A stretch of DNA of 64,000 bases from Streptomyces sp. NRRL B-24484 (lineage in GTDB: Bacteria; Actinomycetota; Actinomycetes; Streptomycetales; Streptomycetaceae), in NCBI RefSeq assembly GCF_000717715.1, contig NZ_JOAI01000016.1, positions 1 to 64,000 on the forward strand, given 5' to 3'. Each line of letters begins with the position of its first letter. Position 1 is the first letter of the stretch. Below the pieces are notes generated by a model. That model did not search any database, had not been told where the DNA came from, and saw nothing but the letters and a program-made list of their open reading frames with translations. Positions 42,465 to 49,912 of this stretch are shown here, piece after piece. The translations under genes and the position numbers were made by a program.

Positions 42465-43385
42465 CTAGGTCGTCGGGGCGGGTGCGGGTGCGGGAACGGC
42501 GGCGGTGCGGGGCGGTGCGGCCGCGGGCGGCGGGTAGTGGCGCGAGGTGCCGAGGACGAGGTGCTCCCACGGGTCGAGCACGACGCCGAGGTCGGCGAGG
42601 GCGGCGGTCTCGACCTCGGGGACGGGGCCCGTGGGGGTGCTGCCCGGCGGGGGCGGGGCGAGGATGCCGTCGATCCCGTGGCCGGGCGGCAGCAGGCCGG
42701 CGAGCAGGGCGCCGCCCGCCGGTCCGGCGAGTCCGGCGGTGCCGTGCTGCCCGTACCACCGGTCGGCGCGCTCGCGCAGCTCGGGCGGCAGGCCGGGCCG
42801 GACGGCGGTCAGCACCCGGGCGCGCACGCCGCCGAGCACCTCGTCGTGGCCGCGGTCCTCCCGGGGCCGGCCGCGTTCGGCCGCGCGGACGGCGGCGTGC
42901 AGGGCCGCCGGCCCGGTCTCCGGGAGTCCGGGGCCGGCCTCCACGAAGAGCGCGGCCTCGCGGGCGGTGTCCCCGGCGTCGTCCGAGGAGTGGACGACGT
43001 TGAGCACGGTGTTGACGGAGCCCAGGTCCTTGCGGATGGAGCCGGGCGCCGACCAGGCCGGGTCGCCGCGGCCCTTGAGCTCGGCGAGCCGCCGGTGGAC
43101 GCCCTCGGCCGGGCGGCCGGGGCCCTCCTGGACGGCGAGGGCGAGCAGCGGGCCCAGGTCGAAGAGCTCCTCGACCGTGCGGCGCAGCCGGGCGTCGCGG
43201 GCGACCGGTTCGTTGCGCCGGTGGAACGGGTCGAGCCCCGGTGGTGCGGCGGGCCACAGCCGGTGGGCGGCGACGGTGAACCCCGCCGCCAGCACCCGGG
43301 CCACGACCCGCCCGGCCAGATGGCGGCGCACGGCGTCGGGAGTGATGACCAGGAGTGCGGTGCGCCGGTAGTCGAATTCGGCCAA
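42465..43385 (-). CDS. Nucleoside-diphosphate-kinase-like protein with altered active site
   Basis: A 306-aa protein from a likely TTG at 43385 (GGAAGGA precedes it; the longer frame to 43490 lacks a signal). The first 145 residues follow the NDK fold: RRTALLVITPDAVRRHLAGR, LFDLGPLLALAVQEG, GSIRKDLGSVN and NVVHSSDDAGDTAREAALF. The phosphate-accepting histidine is kept (H132). The invariant lysine of the KPDAV motif is replaced by T15. The rest (about 160 residues) is an unknown C-terminal extension. NDKs move phosphate between nucleotides; here the protein may instead phosphorylate or bind a nucleotide-like intermediate made from GTP by the divergent operon. Confidence 0.78.
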   Translation of the reverse strand: MAEFDYRRTALLVITPDAVRRHLAGRVVARVLAAGFTVAAHRLWPAAPPGLDPFHRRNEPVARDARLRRTVEELFDLGPLLALAVQEGPGRPAEGVHRRLAELKGRGDPAWSAPGSIRKDLGSVNTVLNVVHSSDDAGDTAREAALFVEAGPGLPETGPAALHAAVRAAERGRPREDRGHDEVLGGVRARVLTAVRPGLPPELRERADRWYGQHGTAGLAGPAGGALLAGLLPPGHGIDGILAPPPPGSTPTGPVPEVETAALADLGVVLDPWEHLVLGTSRHYPPPAAAPPRTAAVPAPAPAPTT

Positions 43386-43658
43386 GGCCGGCCGTCCTTC
43401 CGTGTCGGACCGCGGTCGGGCCGCGGGCCTGGAACTGTTCCGTCTGTGCTGTCGCGCATTTATGACACCTCTGGTCATGCCATCTGTCAAATGCCCTCGA
43501 CGGGACGTCGCCAGAAATGTGACTACCTACTTGACTCGACTGTCACAAACCTGCGAGTGTGCTCGGCGTACAGGGGGAGTGCCGTGCCGCGGGCCGTGCA
43601 CGGACTTCCCGGAACCCCGGACCGGCCGGTCCGGACACGGCGAAGGAACGGTGACCGC
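43386..43658. promoter_or_regulatory. Divergent promoter region of the GTP-cyclohydrolase-type cluster
   Basis: 273 bases with locally lower GC. ATGAC-N6-GTCAT dyads occur near 43461-43477. CTTGACTCGA (43529-43538), with a TTGACT -35-like core, is identical to a decamer in the inverted repeat before the XRE-TPR gene. No clear -10 was placed. The region serves both the minus-strand NDK-like operon and the plus-strand operon. Confidence 0.45.
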
Positions 43659-44537
43659 ATGGATCCCGCGCAGCAGGCGCCCGCGCCGAACGGGATGACC
43701 GTCCTCGGTGCGGCCGCGGGCACCGGCAAGACCGGCATCGGCATCGGCATCCTGCGCACCCTGCACACCAGGGGGGTGCCCTGCGAGCCGTTCAAGGCCA
43801 CCGCAGTGGTCGCACCCGACGACCCGGCCTACGCGGCGGCCGCCCCCTGGCGGCGCGGCGTCCTGCACAACTGCGCCGCGGCCGGGCTCCCCGTCCGGTG
43901 GTGGAACAACCCGGTGCTGGTCGACCTCCCGTACCCGGGCGCCCCCGAGGGCGACCTGTGGGTGCGCGGCAGGCTGGTCGGCACCGCACCGGTGGCCGGC
44001 GAGGACAGCCTCGACGCCGCCGCCCTGCCCGCCGCCCTGCGCCGCCACTGCGAGGAGGCCGTGCTGCAGGGCTACGAGAAGGTCCGCGCGGGCGGCCGCT
44101 GGCTGCTCGTCGAGGGCGCCGCCGGCGCGGGCGAGCTGGAGCCCGCCGACGACCTCGCCAACCAGGTGCTGCCCGCCCGGGCGGGCCTGCCGGTGGTCCT
44201 GGTGACCAACCCGCGGCGCTCCGGCCACCTGGCCGCCCTGGCCGGGCTCACCGCCCTGCTCGTCCCCGAACTCCGCGCCCTGCTGCACGGGTTCGTCCTC
44301 AACCAGATCGGCGGCACCGCACGGGTGGCGCCGACTGCCCGCCGGCTCACCGCCGCCACCGGCCTCCCGATGCTCGCCGCGATCGCCGACTCGCCGCTGC
44401 CGGCCGGCTACGACGGCTCCACCGACATGCTCCGGACGCTCTACGACCGGCGCGCCCGCTACGTCGAGGAGTCCGGCCTGCTGGACCGCATCCCCGTCCC
44501 GGCCGCACCCCAGTCCCTCCGAGGAGTTGCCCCATGA
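43659..44537 (+). CDS. BioD/CobQ-type P-loop ATP-dependent enzyme
   Basis: A 292-aa protein starting at the ATG at 43659. It carries the deviant P-loop GAAAGTGKTGIGIGIL and the DTBS/CobQ stretches PFKATAVVAPDDPAY, RWLLVEGAAGAGE, LANQVLPARAGLPVVLVTN and HGFVLNQIGG. Dethiobiotin synthetase and cobyric-acid-synthase N-domains use this fold to make carbamates or phosphorylate carboxylates. Length and lack of a glutaminase domain favour a BioD-like ligase or an acid-activating role. It heads the plus-strand operon; its stop overlaps the cupin start. No biotin genes are nearby. Confidence 0.75.
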   Translation: MDPAQQAPAPNGMTVLGAAAGTGKTGIGIGILRTLHTRGVPCEPFKATAVVAPDDPAYAAAAPWRRGVLHNCAAAGLPVRWWNNPVLVDLPYPGAPEGDLWVRGRLVGTAPVAGEDSLDAAALPAALRRHCEEAVLQGYEKVRAGGRWLLVEGAAGAGELEPADDLANQVLPARAGLPVVLVTNPRRSGHLAALAGLTALLVPELRALLHGFVLNQIGGTARVAPTARRLTAATGLPMLAAIADSPLPAGYDGSTDMLRTLYDRRARYVEESGLLDRIPVPAAPQSLRGVAP

Positions 44538-44998
44538 ACCAGGTCTTCCGCCCCGACGAACACATCCTCAACGTCCTCGACGGCGCCCGCCGGACGATGT
44601 ACGACGACGCCGGGGTGCGCCTCGCCGACATCACCGGCGTGGCCGGCGCCGGCGCGGTGCTGCCCGGCGGCCTGCCGATCGGCGTCGACCGGATCACCAT
44701 GCAGCCCGGCACCGCCTTCCCGCTGCACGTCCACGAGGGCGCCCACCTGCTGTACGTGCTGAACGGCCGCGGCGCCCTGCACATCGACGGCCGGGACTAC
44801 GTGCTGCGCACCGGCGACTCCATCTACGTCCCCGCCGAGTACCCGCACGGCGTCCAGGGCCCGATCGACGACAACCCGCTGGACTTCCTCGCCTTCGGCG
44901 TGCCGCACCACCCGATCGACTCGCACACCCGGATGGTGCTCGTCCGCGACGACGAACTCCTCGCCGGCGGGGCGCTGGAGGAGGCGGCCGCCCGATGA
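44534..44998 (+). CDS. Cupin-domain protein
   Basis: A 154-aa single-domain cupin. Motif 1 is PLHVHEGAHLLYVLNGRG and motif 2 is GDSIYVPAEYPHG, so the two histidines of HVH, the following acidic or glycine position and the last histidine can bind a metal. Start and stop both overlap neighbours by four bases. It may act as an isomerase, epimerase or dioxygenase on a pathway intermediate; the exact activity cannot be told. Confidence 0.82.
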   Translation: MNQVFRPDEHILNVLDGARRTMYDDAGVRLADITGVAGAGAVLPGGLPIGVDRITMQPGTAFPLHVHEGAHLLYVLNGRGALHIDGRDYVLRTGDSIYVPAEYPHGVQGPIDDNPLDFLAFGVPHHPIDSHTRMVLVRDDELLAGGALEEAAAR

Positions 44999-46251
44999 CC
45001 GCCACCGCACCCCGCCCGGACGGCCCCGCCCACCTGCCGCTGCGCTGGGCCGGCGGCGAAACCCCTTTCGTCCTCTGGCACTTCGACTTCGACGGGGAGC
45101 GCTGGGCGGCCGTCCACACCGGCGACCTGCACGACGGCACCCCGGTGCCGCTGCGCATCGAGTCCGCCTGCCTCTTCGGCCACGTGCTGCGCTCCGCCCA
45201 GTGCGACTGCGGCTACCAGCTGGACGAGGCCATGCACACCTTCGCCCGGCAGGGCCGCGGCCTGCTGCTCTACGGCATCGACCAGGACGCGCGCGGCCTC
45301 GGCATCGCCGCGCACTTCGCCATCTACGCCCTGCGCCAGCAGGAGGGCCTGGACACCGAGGCCGTCTACCGCCGCCTCGACGCCCCGGTCGACGCCCGCT
45401 CCTACGAGCCGGTCGCCGCGATCCTGCGCCACCTCGGCGTCGACTCCGTGCAGCTGCTCAGCAACAACCGCCGCCGCGAGACCTTCCTGCAGGAGGCCGG
45501 CTTCACCGTCGAGCGGGCCCCGCTGGAGGCCCCGCTGGACGTCCACAACATGAGCACGCTGATGCTGGAGAAGGAGGACCTCGACTACGCCTGGTCCTTC
45601 GAGACCCACGCCGACCGGCTCCGGCCGCTGCAGGAGTCCGTCCTCGGCAGCCCCGAGCGCTCCCGCGCGCACGCCGTCGTCCCCGGCGGCGGCGCCGCGG
45701 CCGGACCGCTCGCCGCCGCCGAGGACGACGGCGAGTGGCGGCTAGCCGAGGCGCTCGCCTCCGCGATGCCCGCCGAACTGCCCGCCGGGCCGCTGGTGGT
45801 GTACCTCACCGACCTGCCGCGCACCGACGAGCTCGCCGTCTACGCCGGCCTCGGCGCCGCCGTCGTGGTGGTGCCCTTCGCCGAGCTGCCCGAGCCGCTG
45901 CGCCGGGCGGCGTCCGCCGCCGGCGTCCGGCTGGTCGACTGGGAGCGCGGCAACGCCTACCCCGTTCCGCGCCCGCAGTGGCGGCCGGTCGCCGAGTCCG
46001 ACGGCCTCACCGCCTACGTGCGCGAGGACCGGATCAGGCTGGTGCCGACCGGGCCGTCCGACGGCGCCGCGGCCGCCCTCGACGACGCCGAACTGCGCTG
46101 CCGCAGCACCCCGGAGCGGTACCACGAGGTCCGCCGGCACGGCCGCTGGATCGAGCTGCGTCCCGCCGCCGACCTGCTCGCCGACCCGGGGCGGGCCGCC
46201 GCCGACCTGCTCGCCGACCCGGCCGCCCGGCCGGCCGCCGCACCCCGATGA
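44995..46251 (+). CDS. GTP cyclohydrolase II with long C-terminal extension
   Basis: A 418-aa protein. Residues 1-190 are GTP cyclohydrolase II (RibA type): the zinc cysteines C59, C70 and C72 in CLFGHVLRSAQCDCGYQL, the GTP-binding stretches GRGLLLYGIDQDARGLG and VQLLSNNRRRETFLQEAG. The reaction opens the imidazole ring of GTP to give a diaminopyrimidine ribotide, formate and pyrophosphate. Residues ~200-418 are an extra domain I do not recognise. No other riboflavin genes are present, so this copy probably feeds a specialised pathway, as in toxoflavin-type pathways. It overlaps both neighbours by four bases. Confidence 0.88.
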   Translation: MTATAPRPDGPAHLPLRWAGGETPFVLWHFDFDGERWAAVHTGDLHDGTPVPLRIESACLFGHVLRSAQCDCGYQLDEAMHTFARQGRGLLLYGIDQDARGLGIAAHFAIYALRQQEGLDTEAVYRRLDAPVDARSYEPVAAILRHLGVDSVQLLSNNRRRETFLQEAGFTVERAPLEAPLDVHNMSTLMLEKEDLDYAWSFETHADRLRPLQESVLGSPERSRAHAVVPGGGAAAGPLAAAEDDGEWRLAEALASAMPAELPAGPLVVYLTDLPRTDELAVYAGLGAAVVVVPFAELPEPLRRAASAAGVRLVDWERGNAYPVPRPQWRPVAESDGLTAYVREDRIRLVPTGPSDGAAAALDDAELRCRSTPERYHEVRRHGRWIELRPAADLLADPGRAAADLLADPAARPAAAPR

Positions 46252-46967
46252 CCGCCGTGACGACCTCCGTGACGACCTCCGTGACGGGTGCCGTGGCGGG
46301 TGCCGGGACGACCCGGGCCGTCTCCCGCGCCGAGGGCCTCGCCCTCGGCGAGGGCGCCGGCCTGCTGGTCGACACCTGCCAGGCCGCGCCCGCGTCCATG
46401 CGCCGGTTCGCCACCATGAACCCCTTCCACCGCGACCGCCGCTGGCGGATCCCGGTGCCCGGCACCGCGCAGACCTCCCAGTCGCTGGAGAACGTCTGGC
46501 AGGCGCTCAAACTCGTCGACGGCCGCACCGACCTGAGCCTGCTCGCCCGGCCCGCCGAGAAGCGGCCGCCGGACGAGCGGCGCGGCCCCGGCTTCGACTA
46601 CGCGGCCTCCACGGTCAGCTTCGCCGGACGTCCCACCGACCTGGTCACCGCCCGCTACCTGGTCTACCTGCCCGCCTACCTGTACGTCCTGGACCGGCTG
46701 GTGCCCGACACCGTCGTCGCCGAGATCACCGGCGCCCTCGCAGCCGGCCGCGACGCCGTCTTCTACGACTGGGACGACAACCACGACATCGAGGACCCGC
46801 GCACCTCGTACAGCCACTCGGCGATCCTCGCCGCCTGGTTCGGCGGGCGGATCGAGGAGCTCGCGCACCGGCGGGCGGCCTGGCTCGCCGACCGCCCGGG
46901 GTGCGCCGCCCCCAGCGGCCCGCCGCCGCTGCCCCTGACCCGCTACCGGCGGATCCACCGCCGCTGA
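46248..46967 (+). CDS. YbiA-like/DUF6939-type protein
   Basis: A 239-aa protein overlapping the GTP cyclohydrolase stop. After a Thr/Val-rich start it has MRRFATMNPFHRDRRWRIPV, TSQSLENVWQALKLVDGRTD, YLVYLPAYLYVLDRLVPD and YDWDDNHDIEDPRTSYSHSA. The S-x-E-x-x-W-Q-x-x-K pattern resembles the YbiA/NADAR fold, whose members cleave the N-glycosidic bond of the unstable riboflavin-type pyrimidine intermediates. I recall it as DUF6939, which often sits with GTP cyclohydrolase II. The pairing in this operon supports a shared step after ring opening of GTP; both the name and the role come from memory and context. Confidence 0.65.
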   Translation: MTAVTTSVTTSVTGAVAGAGTTRAVSRAEGLALGEGAGLLVDTCQAAPASMRRFATMNPFHRDRRWRIPVPGTAQTSQSLENVWQALKLVDGRTDLSLLARPAEKRPPDERRGPGFDYAASTVSFAGRPTDLVTARYLVYLPAYLYVLDRLVPDTVVAEITGALAAGRDAVFYDWDDNHDIEDPRTSYSHSAILAAWFGGRIEELAHRRAAWLADRPGCAAPSGPPPLPLTRYRRIHRR

Positions 46968-46980
46968 AAGGCCGTCAGTC

Positions 46981-48363
46981 ATGCATCTTCCCCGAGGAAT
47001 CGCCGGCCCGCTCTACTGGCAGGAACAGCGCCTGCGCGGCCGCGGCTCCGTCCGCGAGCGCCTGGAGTGGCTCCGCGCCAACCAGGAGCGCACCCCGGCC
47101 GAGATCGCCGAGCTGCAGTTCGACAAGCTCCGCGCCACCGTCCGGCACGCCTACCGGACCGTCCCGTACTACCGGCGGATCATGGACGAGCGCGGCCTGC
47201 GGGACCTGGAGTCCCCGGCCGACCTGCGCAAGCTCCCGGTGCTCAGCCGCGACGTGCTGCTCCGCGAGCAGGACGCCCTGCTCTCCTCGGAGGCCGACCG
47301 GGCCACCCTGCAGACCAACTTCTCGTCCGGCTCCACCGGCCGCCGCGCCCAGTTCCAGCAGGACGCGGACTTCCGGCTGTGGATGCGCGCCCACCAGCTG
47401 CGCACCTACGAGTGGTGCAGCGGCTGGCAGTTGGGCGACCCGTTCGTCCTGCTGTGGGGCTCGGAGATCTACTGGTCGTTCAAGCAGCTCACCGACCGGG
47501 CCGAGAACCTGCTCACCAACCGGCGGGAGTTCAACACCTTCCGGCTGTCCCCGCAGCTGATCGAGTCGGTGCTCGACCGGCTCGTCCGCTTCCGGCCCGC
47601 CCTGGTCAGCACCTACTCCAACGCCATGCACCTGATCGCCAAGGAGGCCGAGCGCCGCCAGGTCCGGATCCCGGGCCTGCGCGCCGTCCAGGGCACCTCC
47701 GAACCGCTGCCGCCCGCCCTGCGGGAGACCATCGGCCGGGTGCTCGGCTGCGACGTCTACGACAAGTACGGGATGCGGGAGACCAACATCGTGTCGCACG
47801 AACAGCCCGGCGGCGGGCCGATGCTGATCCAGTCCGAGAACGTCTTCGTCGAGTTCCTCGACGAGAACGGCGACCCCTGCGAGGACGGGCAGACCGGCCG
47901 GCTCGTCCTCACCACCCTCAACAACCGCTCCATGCCGCTGATCCGCTACGAGACCAGCGACCTCGCGGCGCCGCTGCCGCACACCTCCGCGCTGCCCTAC
48001 CCGTGCATGACCCCGGTCGCCGGGCGCCTGCAGGACCTCATCGTGACGCCGTCCGGCGACCACATCGACGCCTACCTGTTCTCCTACTTGTTCATGCGCT
48101 TCCCCGAGGTGCACTGGTTCCAGGTGGTGCAGAGCGAGCCGGACCGCCTGCAGATCAAGGTCTACACGCCGGACGGCCTGCGCAAGGGCACCGCCACCGA
48201 ACTCACCGAGCGGATCCGCCACCACACCGGGTACCCGTTCACCGTCGAGTTCGACAGCCTGACCCGCATGCCGGAGTCCTCCACCGGCAAGTTCCGCCTG
48301 TGCGTCTCCGAACTCGGCGCCGCGAGCACGGACGGGGGTGCCCGTGCGACCGCCACGGCCTGA
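46981..48363 (+). CDS. PaaK/CoF-synthetase-like adenylate-forming enzyme
   Basis: A 460-aa protein related to phenylacetate-CoA ligase. Visible motifs are TVPYYRRIMDERGL, the P-loop FSSGSTGRRAQFQQDADF, YDKYGMRETNIVSHEQ, IRYETSDLA, AGRLQDLIVTPSGD and the C-terminal ESSTGKFRL lysine. It should activate a carboxylic acid as an acyl-adenylate and pass it to CoA, a carrier or an amine. It lies 13 bp after the YbiA-like gene and its 3' end overlaps the ProRS-like gene by 26 bp. Together with that gene it could form an amide or ester. Confidence 0.85.
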   Translation: MHLPRGIAGPLYWQEQRLRGRGSVRERLEWLRANQERTPAEIAELQFDKLRATVRHAYRTVPYYRRIMDERGLRDLESPADLRKLPVLSRDVLLREQDALLSSEADRATLQTNFSSGSTGRRAQFQQDADFRLWMRAHQLRTYEWCSGWQLGDPFVLLWGSEIYWSFKQLTDRAENLLTNRREFNTFRLSPQLIESVLDRLVRFRPALVSTYSNAMHLIAKEAERRQVRIPGLRAVQGTSEPLPPALRETIGRVLGCDVYDKYGMRETNIVSHEQPGGGPMLIQSENVFVEFLDENGDPCEDGQTGRLVLTTLNNRSMPLIRYETSDLAAPLPHTSALPYPCMTPVAGRLQDLIVTPSGDHIDAYLFSYLFMRFPEVHWFQVVQSEPDRLQIKVYTPDGLRKGTATELTERIRHHTGYPFTVEFDSLTRMPESSTGKFRLCVSELGAASTDGGARATATA

Positions 48364-49912
48364 CACCGCCCCGCTGCTGCCGCACCACGGCGAGGTGCTG
48401 CCGGAACCGCCGCCCGTCCCGGAGCCCGCGCTGCCCTGGCACCCGCCGCACGACGGCACGCGGGTCCGGGCGCTCGTCGACACCCCGCTCCAGGACGGCG
48501 GCTTCGACCTCGGCCGGTTCGCCCGCTGGCTGCGCGAGGCCGACGTCCTCGACCAGGACCCGATCGAACTGCCCGGCGCCACCGTCACCCTGCCGCACGG
48601 CATGCGGCTGATCCGCCGCTTCGACGAGATCGCCATGCGCACCTACGAACGGCACGGCTACGAGCAGTACGACTACCCGATGCTCGTCCCCGACTCGGTG
48701 CTCGAACCCACCCGGCGGCTCATGTCGCTGGAGGGCTCCCTGCTGTACGCCGGGGACGACGGCGACTGGGCCGCCGACCGGCGCCGCATGGTGCTCACCC
48801 CGACCGGCGAGGGCGCCGTCTACACCCACTGGGCGCGGATCGTCCGCTCCCGCCACGACCTGCCGCTGCGCACCTACCGCCGGGCCCGCTACTTCCGTCC
48901 GGCCCGCTCCGGACGCAGCGTCTTCCGGGCGATCGAGGCCCCCGACATCTACGAGTTCCAGGCCTGCTTCGCCGACGCCGCGCAGGCCCGCGAGGGCCTC
49001 GTCGACGCCGTCGCGATGGCGGACCGGCTCTGCACCGACATGCACGTCCCGGTGCTGTGGACGCGGCGGCCGCCGTGGACGAACAACACCGCCGTCTCCG
49101 AGACCACCATCGGCGGGGACGTGCCGCTGCCGCACGGCGGCACCCTGCAGACCGGCTGCCTCTACGGCCAGGGCAGCCGCTTCTCCGAGCTGTACGACGT
49201 GGGCTTCCGCGAGGGCGCCGAACGCCGGCACACCCACCACGTCACCGGCGCGCTCACCCGCCGCCTGGTGCTGACCCACCTGATGCTCGGCATGGACTCC
49301 GAGGGCGGGCTGCTCGTCCACCCCGACCTCGCCCCCGTGCACGTGGCGCTCACCCTCACCACCGACGACGCCGAGCAGCAGGCCGAGGCCGGCCGGCTGG
49401 TCGACCTGCTCACCGCCCGCGGCCTGCGCTGCGAACTGCGGGCCGGCGAGGGCCGTACGGCCGCCGGCCGGCACCACCGCCGCTGGCGCCGCCAGGGCGT
49501 GCCGCTCCGGGTCTACCTGCAGCCGCGGCGGCGCCCCGGCGACCGGATCCGGGCCGTCGTGGTGCGCTGCGACACCCGCGAGGAGGCCGTGCTGCTGCCC
49601 GACGACCTCGGCTCGCTGGCCGCCCTGCTGCCCGCCGCCGTCGCCGAGGTCGGCGCCGGCTACCTGCGGCGGGCCCGCGGCTTCGCCCGCCGCCAGTGCC
49701 GGCCGGTCGACCGCGCCGACGCCGCCCGCGAGGTGCTCGCCGAGCGCGGCGTCGCCGTCGCCCCGCTCGCCGACACCCGGGAGAGCGTCCTGGAGGTCGC
49801 CGGCTGGGGACTCGGCGAGGTGCTCGGCTTCCGCGAGGCCTCCGAGGCCGCGCCCTGCGCCGCCACCGGGCGGCCCACCACCTCCGTCGCCTACATCTCG
49901 CCGCGGACGTGA
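48338..49912 (+). CDS. Prolyl-tRNA-synthetase-like protein (archaeal/eukaryal-type paralogue)
   Basis: A 524-aa class II synthetase-like protein; start GTG 48338 or the in-frame GTG at 48344. The core follows archaeal-type ProRS: motif 1 YERHGYEQYDYPMLVPDSVL, the T-x-E loop as LTPTGEGAVYTHWARI, RSRHDLPLRTYRRARYF, and motif 3 as GALTRRLVLTHLM with LLVHPDLAPVHVAL. The motif 2 acidic residue (R-x-E) is not seen (YFRPARSG). The anticodon-binding part appears divergent and arginine-rich. It may be a second resistant ProRS, or an enzyme that activates a proline-like acid for biosynthesis. A normal bacterial ProRS ends the operon, so a biosynthetic job is credible. Confidence 0.75.
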   Translation: MPVRPPRPDTAPLLPHHGEVLPEPPPVPEPALPWHPPHDGTRVRALVDTPLQDGGFDLGRFARWLREADVLDQDPIELPGATVTLPHGMRLIRRFDEIAMRTYERHGYEQYDYPMLVPDSVLEPTRRLMSLEGSLLYAGDDGDWAADRRRMVLTPTGEGAVYTHWARIVRSRHDLPLRTYRRARYFRPARSGRSVFRAIEAPDIYEFQACFADAAQAREGLVDAVAMADRLCTDMHVPVLWTRRPPWTNNTAVSETTIGGDVPLPHGGTLQTGCLYGQGSRFSELYDVGFREGAERRHTHHVTGALTRRLVLTHLMLGMDSEGGLLVHPDLAPVHVALTLTTDDAEQQAEAGRLVDLLTARGLRCELRAGEGRTAAGRHHRRWRRQGVPLRVYLQPRRRPGDRIRAVVVRCDTREEAVLLPDDLGSLAALLPAAVAEVGAGYLRRARGFARRQCRPVDRADAAREVLAERGVAVAPLADTRESVLEVAGWGLGEVLGFREASEAAPCAATGRPTTSVAYISPRT

